64,000 nucleotides of DNA from Streptomyces sp. NBC_00568 (GTDB lineage Bacteria; Actinomycetota; Actinomycetes; Streptomycetales; Streptomycetaceae), in contig NZ_JAPENW010000001.1 in assembly GCF_026341855.1 (NCBI RefSeq), positions 2,170,001 through 2,234,000 of the forward strand, in the 5' to 3' direction. Positions within the stretch are counted from its first letter, which is position 1. Every line of letters begins with the position of its first letter. Under the pieces are notes generated by a model. That model made no database searches. It saw only the letters and a program-made list of their open reading frames with translations, and was not told the origin of the DNA. Below, one piece after another: positions 1 to 9,155 of the stretch. The translations under genes and the position numbers were made by a program.

Positions 1-564
1 GATGACCGGGTCGCCACCGATGCCGACGGCGGACGAGAAGCCGATGTCACGGAGCTCGTACATCATCTGGTACGTCAGCGTGCCCGACTTCGAGACCAGG
101 CCGATGCGGCCCGGCTTCGTGATGTCGCCCGGGATGATGCCGGCGTTGGACTGGCCCGGGGTGATGAGACCGGGGCAGTTCGGGCCGATGATGCGGGTCT
201 TGTTGCCCTTCGACTTCGCGTACGCCCAGAAGGCGGCGGAGTCGTGGACGGCGATGCCCTCGGTGATGACGACCGCGAGGGGGATCTCCGCGTCGATCGC
301 CTCGACCACGGCGGCCTTGGCGAAGGCCGGCGGCACGAAGAGGACGGACACGTTGGCGCCGGTCTTCTCCATGGCCTCGGCGACCGTGCCGAAGACGGGG
401 ATCTCATTGCCGTCGATGTCGACGGACGTGCCCGCCTTGCGCGGGTTCACGCCACCGACGATGTTCGTCCCGTCCGCGAGCATGAGCTTGGTGTGCTTCA
501 TGCCCGTGGCACCGGTCATGCCCTGGACGATGACCTTGCTGTCCTTGTTCAGGAAGATAGCCAT
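1..564 (-). CDS. sucD: Succinyl-CoA synthetase alpha subunit (partial)
   Basis: The alpha subunit of the TCA-cycle enzyme that interconverts succinyl-CoA and succinate with nucleotide phosphorylation. The first 188 residues are visible; the C-terminus, including the phospho-histidine region, lies outside the window. The start [18 protein letters not shown] opens the CoA-binding Rossmann domain, and [11 protein letters not shown] and [10 protein letters not shown] are typical of the family. The ATG at 564 has a GAGGGA ribosome site about 10 bases upstream. It follows sucC by 21 bases, so the two form a sucCD operon. Identification is secure. Confidence 0.97.
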   Translation of the reverse strand, partial: MAIFLNKDSKVIVQGMTGATGMKHTKLMLADGTNIVGGVNPRKAGTSVDIDGNEIPVFGTVAEAMEKTGANVSVLFVPPAFAKAAVVEAIDAEIPLAVVITEGIAVHDSAAFWAYAKSKGNKTRIIGPNCPGLITPGQSNAGIIPGDITKPGRIGLVSKSGTLTYQMMYELRDIGFSSAVGIGGDPVI

Positions 565-585
565 GGCTGTTTAGTCCCTCGTCCC

Positions 586-1764
586 TTACTTCGCAGCCGC
601 GAGCTCGGCGGCCTTGTCGGCCGCGCCGTCCATGGTGTCCACGCGCTGGACCAGCGGGTGGTTGGCGTCCGACAGGATCTGACGACCCAGCTCGGCGTTG
701 TTGCCGTCGAGACGCACGACCAGCGGCTTGGTGACTTCCTCGCCCTTGTCGGCGAGCAGCTGGAGCGCCTGGACGATGCCGTTGGCGACCTCGTCACAGG
801 CGGTGATGCCGCCGAAGACGTTGACGAAGACGGACTTGACGTCCGGGTCGCCGAGGATGATCTCCAGGCCGTTCGCCATGACCGCGGCGGAGGCGCCGCC
901 GCCGATGTCGAGGAAGTTGGCGGGCTTGACGCCACCGTGGTTCTCACCGGCGTACGCGACGACGTCGAGGGTGCTCATGACGAGACCCGCGCCGTTGCCG
1001 ATGATGCCGACCTCACCGTCGAGCTTGACGTAGTTGAGGTTCTTGGCCTTGGCGGCGGCCTCGAGCGGGTTGGCCGCGGCGTGGTCGACGAGCGCCTCGT
1101 GGTCCGGCTGACGGAACTCGGCGTTCTCGTCCAGCGACACCTTGCCGTCGAGGGCGATGACCTTGCCGGAGGCGACCTTGGCGAGCGGGTTCACCTCGAC
1201 GAGGAGGGCGTCCTCCTTGATGAAGGTGTCCCACAGCGTCACCAGGATCTCGGCGACCTGCTCCGCGACCTCGGCCGGGAACTTCGCCTGGGCGACGATC
1301 TCGCGGGCCTTCTCGATCGACACGCCTTCGTTGGCGTCGACCGGCACCTTCGCGAGGGCGTCGGGGTTCTCCTCCGCGACGACCTCGATCTCCACGCCGC
1401 CCTGAACGGACGCCATGGCGAGGAAGGTGCGGTTCGTGCGGTCGAGGAGGTACGAGACGTAGTACTCCTCGACGATCTCGGGCGCGGTCTCGGCGATCAT
1501 CACCTTGTTGACCGTGTGGCCCTTGATGTCCATCCCGAGGATGTCCGTCGCGCGGGCGACGGCCTCGTCGGGGGTGGCGGCGAGCTTGACGCCGCCGGCC
1601 TTGCCGCGGCCACCGACCTTCACCTGGGCCTTGACGACGGACTTGCCGCCAAGACGCTCGGTCGCCTCGCGGGCTGCCTCAGGCGTGTCAATGACTTCAC
1701 CGGCCAGCACCGGTACACCGTGCTTGGCGAAGAGGTCCCTCGCCTGGTACTCGAACAGGTCCAC
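586..1764 (-). CDS. sucC: Succinyl-CoA synthetase beta subunit
   Basis: The 392-residue ADP/GDP-forming beta subunit, an ATP-grasp protein that pairs with SucD. The N-terminus [19 protein letters not shown] and the glycine-rich segment [10 protein letters not shown] are ATP-grasp hallmarks. The C-terminal half carries the CoA-ligase-type fold ([19 protein letters not shown]). The start codon is GTG at 1764 with GGGACGGA upstream. Length is normal for the family. Its promoter should lie in 1765-1970. Confidence 0.97.
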   Translation of the reverse strand: MDLFEYQARDLFAKHGVPVLAGEVIDTPEAAREATERLGGKSVVKAQVKVGGRGKAGGVKLAATPDEAVARATDILGMDIKGHTVNKVMIAETAPEIVEEYYVSYLLDRTNRTFLAMASVQGGVEIEVVAEENPDALAKVPVDANEGVSIEKAREIVAQAKFPAEVAEQVAEILVTLWDTFIKEDALLVEVNPLAKVASGKVIALDGKVSLDENAEFRQPDHEALVDHAAANPLEAAAKAKNLNYVKLDGEVGIIGNGAGLVMSTLDVVAYAGENHGGVKPANFLDIGGGASAAVMANGLEIILGDPDVKSVFVNVFGGITACDEVANGIVQALQLLADKGEEVTKPLVVRLDGNNAELGRQILSDANHPLVQRVDTMDGAADKAAELAAAK

Positions 1765-1972
1765 GCGCGTCCGTCCCTATCAGTGATCTCGCGGTTCGTT
1801 GGATGCGTGGGCGTGCCGCGAAGGGCAACGTGACGTCCGCTGTCACAAGGGTGGCGCACACGGTGTCCGAGCGCGCGGCATGTCCGTCTCGCAGGTTATC
1901 GCCGCTGGACGCGGGTCCCTAAATCGCAGGTCACACCTCAGCGGTGATACCTGTCACAGATCGTGCCCGGAC

Positions 1973-2010
1973 GGGGCCTCACCAGGCTGGGGTTTGCCTG
2001 GTGAGGCCCC
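1973..2010. terminator. Strong hairpin upstream of sucC
   Basis: A perfect 15-bp inverted repeat (GGGGCCTCACCAGGC and its complement) with an 8-base loop. There is no T-tract. It could end transcription arriving from the secreted-protein gene at 2518-3876, or shield the sucCD promoter from read-through. Confidence 0.55.
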
Positions 2011-2035
2011 TCGAACGGCCCCGAAGGGCCCAGGG

Positions 2036-2067
2036 CGGGTGGTCCCCACCCCAATGGGGACCACCCG
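2036..2067. terminator. Second hairpin of a tandem pair
   Basis: A perfect 13-bp stem (CGGGTGGTCCCCA and its complement) with loop CCCCAA, 25 bases after the previous hairpin. Tandem T-less hairpins are common intrinsic terminators in Streptomyces. Confidence 0.55.
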
Positions 2068-2517
2068 GCCCTCCCGCAGGGGTCCGGCCGGACGGATCCG
2101 ACGGCTTTCGGCCATCCGGGCCATGACCCTGCGGAAGTCGATCATCTGCGGCACGCCGTTCCGCGGCCGGGCGTGTCGCACGGCGCCGCATGACACGCCC
2201 GTCCCCCGCACGACACGCCCGTCCCACGTGACGTCCGATGCCTACGCACTGCGCACGCAGTGGGTCGATCACAGACAGTGCATTCAGCACGAGACGTACG
2301 GGCCGTACACGCCGAGCGGGCCGAACGGTCTGACGCGGTCTGAGCGGTCTGTCTGAGCGGTCTGAGCGGCGTACGTGCTGTGCGGAGGGGCGTGCTCGGT
2401 GTGCTCGGCACCCGGGGTGCGCCAGGCGGTTTCCGCCGGAGCGCTGACCCGACAGCGCGCCGGGCCGGGCCGGGCGGGAAGGGGAGACCTCTCCGGGCCG
2501 GGCAGCGGGGAACCGCC

Positions 2518-3876
2518 CTAGCCGGGGAGGACGGGAATGGCCCGGTGCCGGTCCCGGGTCCCGGCCGGGGGCACATCCGCCGAAGCGCCGGGCGCGAGCC
2601 GGAGCGGCACCCGGTGGTTCGGAGTGACGGCGTGCGCGTCGCCGTGCCGCGGCGCGGGGCTGTCCACGGCGGACTGCCTGCCCAGCGCGCCGCTCGGATC
2701 GCCGGGAGGCGCCTTCCGGGCCGGGGCCTGCCCCGCCTGTACGACGTCCTGGACACGGCGCTCCACGACAACCGCGCCGCCCGCCCCGAAGCCGCCCGGT
2801 CCGTACGCGGGGACGGTGGAAGCGGGAGCGTCCGACCGCCGCCCCGTGCCGCCCCCGCCCTTCGTCGCGCTGGACTGCTCCGCGACGCCACTCACCGGCT
2901 GCCGGGCCACCGCGACGAACGGAGGCCGCGCACCCGCGCCGGGAAACACGCACGGACTCGCAGGGTCGGGCTGACCCGACGGGAGGAGAAGCCCCGGCGG
3001 AGCGAGGAGTCCCGGCGGTGCGGGGAGTCCCGGCGGTGCGGGGAGTCCCGGGGCGGGAAGTCTCGGCACGGACAGCATCGCGCCCGGCGACCTCGACAGC
3101 CCCCTGCTCACCGACTCGACCAGATCCCCGACCGGCCGTACGACAAGCCCGCCGGCCGGCCCCGCGACGTCCCCCAGGGCGCGGCCCACGCCATCGGCGA
3201 CCCCGTCGATGACCCGCGGGACCCGAGCGGAGAGCCTGCCGCGAGTGCCGGGCACGACGCGAGCGCGGGAGACGGCGTGCGTGTCGGGTGCGACGGGAGC
3301 GAGGGGTACGCGGCGCGTGACCGGCGCGCCATGAGGAGCGTGGCTGACCGGCATGCCGTGTGCGGCGGGCACAACGTGCGGGACCGGTACGACGTGCTGC
3401 GTGACTGGCGCGGCGCGCGGGACCGGTGCGGCGCGCGGGACCGGTGCGGCGGGAACGGCAAGTGCGGCGGGGTCATTCTGGGCCGCCGGGGCGGCCGGGG
3501 CGGCCCGCTGAACCTGTGGGGCTCTCGTAGTCCGTGCGGCTTGTACGGCCCGGTCAGATCCGCCGGGCGGCTCGGCCCGTACGGCCGGCTCCGTGCGTGG
3601 GGCGGGCTCGGGCTCTGATTCGAGGACGCCCACGACGGAAGCGGTGCCGCTCGCGGCGGGCCTGGTGTGCGAAGCCGGCTTCAGCAGGTCCGCCGAAGTC
3701 CGGTCCACGGAGGTCCGGGCCACCGAAGTCCGAGCCGCCTCGAGGACCCGGACGGAAGGCGGGTGCGTCGCCCCGTCGGCCGCCTGCGCCTGCCCTCCGC
3801 AAAGGAACCCGAGTGCGCAGAACCCGCCCGCCAGCAGGACCACCCGCAGCGCACGCCGCCCGGCCGTGCCGCGCAC
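2518..3876 (-). CDS. Ala/Pro-rich secreted protein of unknown function
   Basis: About 452 residues from the GTG at 3876; a longer frame opens at a GTG at 4008. Neither start has a strong ribosome site. I prefer 3876 because it puts a standard signal peptide at the N-terminus: an arginine-containing n-region, hydrophobic ALRVVLLAGGFCALGFLCGG, and cleavage after GQAQA. The mature part is low complexity, rich in Ala, Pro, Val and Arg, with iterated APPGLPAPPGLLAPPGLL units and no recognisable catalytic domain. The opposite strand also has long open frames, but only this strand has a signal peptide. Function unknown. Confidence 0.6.
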   Translation of the reverse strand: MRGTAGRRALRVVLLAGGFCALGFLCGGQAQAADGATHPPSVRVLEAARTSVARTSVDRTSADLLKPASHTRPAASGTASVVGVLESEPEPAPRTEPAVRAEPPGGSDRAVQAARTTRAPQVQRAAPAAPAAQNDPAALAVPAAPVPRAAPVPRAAPVTQHVVPVPHVVPAAHGMPVSHAPHGAPVTRRVPLAPVAPDTHAVSRARVVPGTRGRLSARVPRVIDGVADGVGRALGDVAGPAGGLVVRPVGDLVESVSRGLSRSPGAMLSVPRLPAPGLPAPPGLPAPPGLLAPPGLLLPSGQPDPASPCVFPGAGARPPFVAVARQPVSGVAEQSSATKGGGGTGRRSDAPASTVPAYGPGGFGAGGAVVVERRVQDVVQAGQAPARKAPPGDPSGALGRQSAVDSPAPRHGDAHAVTPNHRVPLRLAPGASADVPPAGTRDRHRAIPVLPG

Positions 3877-4128
3877 CAAGCGCGGAACAGCACCCGACGA
3901 CGCGGCTGGCTGGGTCAAGACGGGGAGGGTCCTCCCGTACGAAGGGACGCGAGGGCACACAAGGGAACGGAACGAACGCGAACGCCTCGGAAATGCCCGG
4001 GTCGGCACGGGCCGCCAAGGAATCGCAAGGCAGAGCCCGTTGGCCGCGTCGATCCTCGCACGGGACCGAAGAGGGTGCGCAAGTCCCCTGTTACCGATGG
4101 ATACCCATGTCCCGATTCCCGCCCCTTC

Positions 4129-5292
4129 TCACCTGGTGTCCGGTATCGGAAGCGGCCGCTTCTCGATCGCCGCCGCCATGACCTCGGGAAACAGATCGGG
4201 CGTACAGGCGAACGCCGGTGCGTCGAGCGCCGCGAGCGCCGCCGCGTGCTCGCGGTCGTACGCGGGCGCCCCCTCGTCGGACAGCGCGAGCAGCGTCACG
4301 AACTGCACCCCCGACGCCTTCATCGCCGCGACCCGCTTCAGCATCTCGTCGCGGATCCCGCCTTCGTAGAGGTCGCTGATGAGGACGACGACCGTGTCGG
4401 CGGGCTTGGTGATCTGCGACTGGCAGTACGCGAGTGCCCTGTTGATGTCCGTGCCGCCGCCGAGCTGGGTGCCGAAGAGGACGTCGACCGGGTCGTCGAG
4501 CTGGTCGGTGAGGTCGACGACGGCCGTGTCGAAGACCACGAGCCGGGTGGCGATGGACCGCATCGAGGCGAGCACGGCACCGAACACGGAGGCGTAGACG
4601 ACCGACGCGGCCATCGACCCCGATTGGTCGATGCAGAGGATGACCTCCTTCTTCACGGACTGCGAGGCACGCCCGTAGCCGATCAGCCGCTCGGGCACGA
4701 TCGTGCGGTACTCGGGCAGGTAGTGCTTCAGGTTGGCCGCGATCGTGCGGTTCCAGTCGATGTCGTGGTGGCGGGGTCTGCTGATCCGGGCACTGCGATC
4801 GAGGGCGCCGGTGAGCGTGGCCCGGGTGCGGGTGGCGAGCCGCTTCTCCAAGTCCTGGACGACTTTGCGCACGACGGCCCGCGCGGTCTCCTTCGTCGTC
4901 TCCGGCATGGCCTTGTTGAGGGAGAGGAGGGTGCCCACCAGGTGCACGTCGGCCTCCACCGCCTCCAGCATCTCGGGCTCCAGGAGCAGGGCGGAGAGCC
5001 CGAGCCGGTCGATGGCGTCGCGCTGCATCACCTGCACCACGGACGAGGGGAAGTAGGTCCGGATGTCGCCGAGCCAGCGCGCGACCGACGGCGCCGATGC
5101 GCCGAGCCCCGCCGAACGGTCCCGCCCCGACTGCCCCTTGCTCCCCTTCCCGTACAGCGCGCCCAGCGCCCCGTCCATGGCGGCGTCCTGCCCGGTGAGC
5201 ACGCACCCGGTGCCGTCCGCCTCGTCGCCGCCGAGCACCAGCCGCCATCGCCGCAGCCGCTCGCCGTCGGCGCCCACCGCTGCCTCGGTCAT
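4129..5292 (-). CDS. VWA-domain protein of the MoxR/DUF5682 operon
   Basis: A 387-residue cytoplasmic protein. The C-terminal half is a von Willebrand factor A domain with an intact MIDAS metal site: DQSGS near residue 217, the threonine of GGTDI near 277 and the aspartate of ISDLYEGG near 305. The N-terminal 200 residues are helical and unrecognised. VWA proteins encoded beside MoxR ATPases usually act as their metal-dependent partners, by analogy with chelatase and CbbQO-type pairs. It is the last gene of the minus-strand operon; its ATG overlaps the stop of the DUF5682 gene (ATGA), implying translational coupling. Its composition resembles E. coli YehP of the uncharacterised yehLMPQ operon. 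Confidence 0.88.
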   Translation of the reverse strand: MTEAAVGADGERLRRWRLVLGGDEADGTGCVLTGQDAAMDGALGALYGKGSKGQSGRDRSAGLGASAPSVARWLGDIRTYFPSSVVQVMQRDAIDRLGLSALLLEPEMLEAVEADVHLVGTLLSLNKAMPETTKETARAVVRKVVQDLEKRLATRTRATLTGALDRSARISRPRHHDIDWNRTIAANLKHYLPEYRTIVPERLIGYGRASQSVKKEVILCIDQSGSMAASVVYASVFGAVLASMRSIATRLVVFDTAVVDLTDQLDDPVDVLFGTQLGGGTDINRALAYCQSQITKPADTVVVLISDLYEGGIRDEMLKRVAAMKASGVQFVTLLALSDEGAPAYDREHAAALAALDAPAFACTPDLFPEVMAAAIEKRPLPIPDTR

Positions 5293-7880
5293 GGAGCCAC
5301 CCTCACAAGGTCGTTGTCGTGATGTGTCCGGCCGGCACCGTCGCCGCCGTCACCTCCGCCGTCACCGCCGTCGGCCCGGCCATCCACGTCGTCGTCGGCC
5401 CCGCCCGGCTCGCCGAGCCCCAGCAGCAGGCTCAGCATCGGCAGCACAGCGTCCGCGCGCTCGGTGTCGAGATCTGCGGCGAATCCGGGTATTCCGGAGC
5501 CGGTGGCCTCGGCACTCGCCCGTACTCCCGGGCCGCGCCGGACCAGTTCGCCCAGCGTCCTGCGCACCCCCGTCTCGTACGCCGAGAACGTCCGGCGCAG
5601 CAGCGGCAGCACATCGGTGAACGCGTCCGTCGGCACCCCGGTCAGCCACGCGTCCACCAGTCCGAGCAACCGCTCGTCGTGCACGAGCAGCATGCCGCCC
5701 CCGGAGCCGCCCCCGACGAATCCCTCGATCCACGCGGCCGCGTCCGCGGGCTCCGTCCCCGGCGACAGCACGAGGCCCATGAGCCGCGCCGCCTCCTCCT
5801 GCGCCAACTCCCCTTCGTCGAGGAGAAGCCGGACCGCCCGCCCCCTGACCACCCCCGGAACGGTGTCCCGCGCGGCGAGCAGCCGCAGCACGGAGTGCCA
5901 GCGCCCACGGATGCCGCCGGCCGAAGCGGTATCACCGGCAGGAGCGGTGTCACCGTCCGGAGCGGGCTCGGCCAGCAGCCCCACCGCTCCGTGCACGGCG
6001 TCGATGTGGCGGCGCATCTCCTCGGCGGCGTCGCTGTCCAGGGCGACGCAGGCCGGGGGGAGGCCCACGAAGACGCGCTCGGCCAGCCCGGCCGCGACAT
6101 CCGCGAGGGCGTGGGTGTCCGTGCCGCGCACGTCGCCGTAGCGCAGGGAGCGGACGAGCGCGGGCAGAGCCTGCGCGAGGTGGCCCACGTCCGCGTCGAG
6201 GGCGGCCCGGTCGGCGAGCACCCGCATCACCACGGGGAGCGCGTCCGGGAGTTCGGCGAGGAGGCAGCGCTCGGCGAGCGCCGTGACGTCGGCCAGGGAA
6301 GGCGCGCCCACGGCGTCCGCCTCGGCCTTGGCCGTCGCGGCGGCCGGAACCGTCGTGCCCCACACGCCGGCCTCGGCGACCCGCACCGACAACTCCGGCT
6401 CCCAGCGCAGCCGCCAGGTCTCCCTGAAGGTGCCCGTGCTGCCGCGGGACGTCGTGGGCTCGCCCCACGCGACGCCCAGGAGACGCAGCCGGTGCAGCAG
6501 TGTGCTGCGCCCCGCGTCGGTCTCCTTGCGCAGGTCGAGCTCCACCTCCCGTTCCAGTGCCTCGGGTTTGAGCCGCAGCCGCCGCTGCGACCGCGCGAGA
6601 TCCCGCTGCAACGGCACCGCCGGGGCGGACTCCGGCACCTCGCCCAGCACATCCCCGACCACGAGCCGGTCGCGCACCAGCGCCAGGGGGACGTCCGAGC
6701 CCTCGCACATCACGGCCCGGACGGCATCGGTGGTCTCGGTCAGCCCGGGCAGCGGGCGGCCTCGCATCGCGGCGAGGGTGTCGGCCAACCGCACGGCCTC
6801 GATGACATGGGCGGACGACACGCCCCGGTCCTCGTCGCGCAGCAGCCGGGCCACCTTGGTCATCCACCGCACGACCGGGCGGTCGGGGGCGCTGAACAGA
6901 TGTCCGTACCAGCCCGGCGAGTCGATGCCCGCCCCGTACCCGCTGACCCGGGAGAGCCGGCGGTGTGTCCAGGGCACCCACGTCAGGTCGACCTTGGCCC
7001 TGGGCAGGCCCTTGAGCAGCGCCCGGTCGGCGCCGACCGTGGTCCTCCGCCGCAGCGCGGGCACGTGCCAGGCGCCGCACACCACGGCCACGTCGTCCCC
7101 GAACTCCCGCCGCGCCGAACGGATCTGGAGCCGCATGTACGCCTCCCGCACCAGGTCCCGGTCGTGGCCCCCGACCCCGTACGTCTCCCGCAGCGCCTCC
7201 ATGGCCTCCTCCAGCACGGTGAACGGCGCGAACGGATCGCCCGCGGTCCCGGCCCGGTGCTCGACGACGTCCTCCCACCAGCGCTCCGGGTCGTCGTAAC
7301 CCGCTGTCTCGGCGAGCACCGCGAGGGGGTCGATCCGTACGGACGCCTCGAGGGGCCGGTCCGTGGCGCCGCCCTCGTCCGGTCGGCCGGGATCCGCCCC
7401 CGGGCCGAGCGCGTCGGGGTTCCCGGCCGCTACGGGGTCGGCGGGGTGGGCGGGAGGCGTGCTCCCCGGCTCGTCCCGGTCCGGGTCCGCCCCGTCCCTC
7501 CCCCAGGCCAGGGTGTGGGCCGCCGGGAGGTCGATGAAGCGGGCCGGCACTCCGTGCTCCAGAGCCCACCTGATCGCGACCCACTCCGGCGAGAACTCGG
7601 CGAGCGGCCAGAAGGCCGAGTTGCCCGGCTCGTCCACGACATGGGCGAGGAGCGCCACGGGGGGCCGCATGTCCTTCTCGGCGGCCAGCGGGACGAGTGC
7701 GTCCGCCTCGGGCGGTCCCTCGATCAGTACGACCCGGGGAACCGCCGCCTCCAGCGCGGCCCGCACGGCCCGCGCCGACCCCGGCCCGTGATGACGCACA
7801 CCGAGCAGCAGCGGCCCGGCACCCCGCTCGGTCACCCCGCCCCGCGGCGCGGGCGGCTCGGTGTCCCGTACTCCGCTCAT
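5289..7880 (-). CDS. DUF5682 family protein
   Basis: A large 863-residue soluble protein with no signal peptide or membrane segments. Near the N-terminus it has GVRHHGPGSAR (about residue 27) and LIEGPPEAD (about 52), followed by FIDLP. This His/Glu arrangement suggests a metal-dependent hydrolase-like core resembling TraB/ChaN/erythromycin-esterase proteins, but that is inference. The family is DUF5682, as in E. coli YehM, and has no known function. It sits between the MoxR ATPase and VWA genes with 4-base ATGA overlaps at both ends, so the three products are probably made in fixed ratio and act together. Confidence 0.85.
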   Translation of the reverse strand: MSGVRDTEPPAPRGGVTERGAGPLLLGVRHHGPGSARAVRAALEAAVPRVVLIEGPPEADALVPLAAEKDMRPPVALLAHVVDEPGNSAFWPLAEFSPEWVAIRWALEHGVPARFIDLPAAHTLAWGRDGADPDRDEPGSTPPAHPADPVAAGNPDALGPGADPGRPDEGGATDRPLEASVRIDPLAVLAETAGYDDPERWWEDVVEHRAGTAGDPFAPFTVLEEAMEALRETYGVGGHDRDLVREAYMRLQIRSARREFGDDVAVVCGAWHVPALRRRTTVGADRALLKGLPRAKVDLTWVPWTHRRLSRVSGYGAGIDSPGWYGHLFSAPDRPVVRWMTKVARLLRDEDRGVSSAHVIEAVRLADTLAAMRGRPLPGLTETTDAVRAVMCEGSDVPLALVRDRLVVGDVLGEVPESAPAVPLQRDLARSQRRLRLKPEALEREVELDLRKETDAGRSTLLHRLRLLGVAWGEPTTSRGSTGTFRETWRLRWEPELSVRVAEAGVWGTTVPAAATAKAEADAVGAPSLADVTALAERCLLAELPDALPVVMRVLADRAALDADVGHLAQALPALVRSLRYGDVRGTDTHALADVAAGLAERVFVGLPPACVALDSDAAEEMRRHIDAVHGAVGLLAEPAPDGDTAPAGDTASAGGIRGRWHSVLRLLAARDTVPGVVRGRAVRLLLDEGELAQEEAARLMGLVLSPGTEPADAAAWIEGFVGGGSGGGMLLVHDERLLGLVDAWLTGVPTDAFTDVLPLLRRTFSAYETGVRRTLGELVRRGPGVRASAEATGSGIPGFAADLDTERADAVLPMLSLLLGLGEPGGADDDVDGRADGGDGGGDGGDGAGRTHHDNDLVRVAP

Positions 7881-9022
7881 GCGCTCACCTCGCGGCAGGC
7901 CCGGTAGAAGTCCTTCCAGCCGTCCCGCTCGCGGACGACCGCTTCCAGGTACTCCTGCCAGATGACGCGGTCGGCCGCCGGGTCGCGGACGACGGCACCG
8001 AGGATGCCCGCGGCGACATCGCTCGCCCGCAGGACGCCGTCGCCGAAGTGGGCGGCCAGAGCGAGGCCGTTGGTGACGACGGAGATCGCTTCGGCCGTGG
8101 ACAGCGTGCCGCTGGGCGACTTCAGTTTCGTCCGTCCGTCGGCCGTGATCCCGTCGCGCAGCTCCCGGAAGACGGTGACGACGCGGCGGATCTCGTCGAT
8201 GCCCTCGGGCACGGCGGGCAGGTCGAGGGAGCGGCCGATCTGGTCGACCCGGCGCGAGACGATGTCGACCTCGGCGTCGGCGCTCTCCGGCAGCGGCAGG
8301 ACGACCGTGTTGAAGCGGCGGCGCAGCGCGCTCGACAGTTCGTTGACCCCGCGGTCGCGGTCGTTGGCCGTGGCGATCAGGTTGAAGCCGCGGACGGCCT
8401 GCACTTCCTGGCCCAACTCCGGGATCGGCAAGGTCTTTTCGGAGAGGATCGTGATCAGGCTGTCCTGAACGTCCGCGGGCACGCGGGTCAGTTCCTCGAC
8501 GCGGGCCGTCATGCCCTCGGCCATGGCCCGCATGACGGGGCTCGGCACGAGCGCGTCCCGGCTGGGCCCGTGCGCGAGCAACTGCGCGTAGTTCCAGCCG
8601 TACCGGATGGCCTCCTCCGGCGTGCCGGCCGTGCCCTGCACGAGCAGCGTCGAGTCACCGCTGACCGCGGCGGCCAGATGCTCGGACACCCACGTCTTCG
8701 CGGTGCCGGGCACGCCGAGCAGGAGCAGCGCCCGGTCGGTGGCGAGGGTGGTGACGGCGACCTCGACGATGCGGCGCGGCCCCACGTACTTGGGGGTGAT
8801 GACGGTGCCGTCCGGCAGTGTGCCGCCCAGCAGGTAGGTGGCCACGGCCCAGGGTGACATGAGCCAGCGTTCCGGGCGGGGCCGGTCGTCCTGCGCGGCG
8901 AGCGCGGCGAGTTCGGCGGCGAAGGCGTGCTCGGCGTGCGGCCGCAGCGCCTCGCTCTGCCGGCTCGCCTCCCTGTCTCCCGCGGGTGTGTGGACGGACG
9001 TCGGTTCAACGGACACGGACAT
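7877..9022 (-). CDS. MoxR-type AAA+ ATPase
   Basis: A 381-residue AAA+ ATPase. Walker A is GVPGTAKT near residue 102; sensor 1 is IATAND; the arginine-finger region is LSSALRRRFN. MoxR ATPases are thought to remodel or metallate partner proteins through VWA adaptors. I chose the ATG at 9022 (MSVSVEPTS) because GGAGGGGG lies 7 bases upstream; an in-frame extension to 9157 would cross the promoter region. It is the first gene of the MoxR-DUF5682-VWA operon, divergent from the SWIM gene. The promoter upstream matches the DNA-damage consensus except for one base of the -10. Confidence 0.92.
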   Translation of the reverse strand: MSVSVEPTSVHTPAGDREASRQSEALRPHAEHAFAAELAALAAQDDRPRPERWLMSPWAVATYLLGGTLPDGTVITPKYVGPRRIVEVAVTTLATDRALLLLGVPGTAKTWVSEHLAAAVSGDSTLLVQGTAGTPEEAIRYGWNYAQLLAHGPSRDALVPSPVMRAMAEGMTARVEELTRVPADVQDSLITILSEKTLPIPELGQEVQAVRGFNLIATANDRDRGVNELSSALRRRFNTVVLPLPESADAEVDIVSRRVDQIGRSLDLPAVPEGIDEIRRVVTVFRELRDGITADGRTKLKSPSGTLSTAEAISVVTNGLALAAHFGDGVLRASDVAAGILGAVVRDPAADRVIWQEYLEAVVRERDGWKDFYRACREVSA

Positions 9023-9064
9023 GGCTCGGTCCCCCTCCAGCTCGGCCGGTTCGGATCTGGTTCC

Positions 9065-9087
9065 ACCGTGCACCACGCCACTGACAA
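9065..9087 (-). promoter_or_regulatory. PafBC-type DNA-damage promoter of the moxR operon
   Basis: Read on the minus strand: TTGTCAGTG, 8 bases, CACGGT. The consensus RecA-NDp (PafBC-dependent) promoter is TTGTCRGTG-N8-TANNNT. The upstream element is perfect and the -10 differs only in its first base. The moxR start follows about 42 bases downstream with a good ribosome site. Confidence 0.72.
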
Positions 9088-9135
9088 TGCGCTCCGACCT
9101 GCGCAAACGCGGCCGCGAGGATCGATTGTCAGTGG
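9078..9135. repeat. 11-bp inverted repeat spanning the divergent promoters
   Basis: CCACTGACAAT at 9078-9088 and its exact complement ATTGTCAGTGG at 9125-9135. The repeat exists because the two damage-promoter upstream elements face away from each other across 36 bases. Confidence 0.85.
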
Positions 9136-9148
9136 GGGGACCTACCTT
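9126..9148 (+). promoter_or_regulatory. PafBC-type DNA-damage promoter of the SWIM gene
   Basis: TTGTCAGTG at 9126-9134, exactly 8 bases, then TACCTT at 9143-9148: a full match to TTGTCRGTG-N8-TANNNT. The SWIM start codon lies only 7 bases after the -10, so the transcript is predicted to be leaderless. Confidence 0.82.
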
Positions 9149-9155
9149 CGATGGC

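Larger units (their letters stand above)
1765..2517. other. 753-bp intergenic region upstream of sucC
   Basis: No convincing gene. Besides two strong hairpins annotated separately (1973-2010 and 2036-2067), it holds short direct repeats: two copies of GACACGCCCGTCCC near 2191-2226, and iterated GTCTGAGCG units around 2335-2370. Open frames here have atypical composition and no ribosome site. Confidence 0.6.

Noticed and set aside
2380..3618. 412-codon plus-strand frame opposite the secreted-protein gene
   Set aside because: It begins without a ribosome site and reads as Arg/Gly-rich sequence typical of an antisense frame; the opposite strand has a proper signal peptide.
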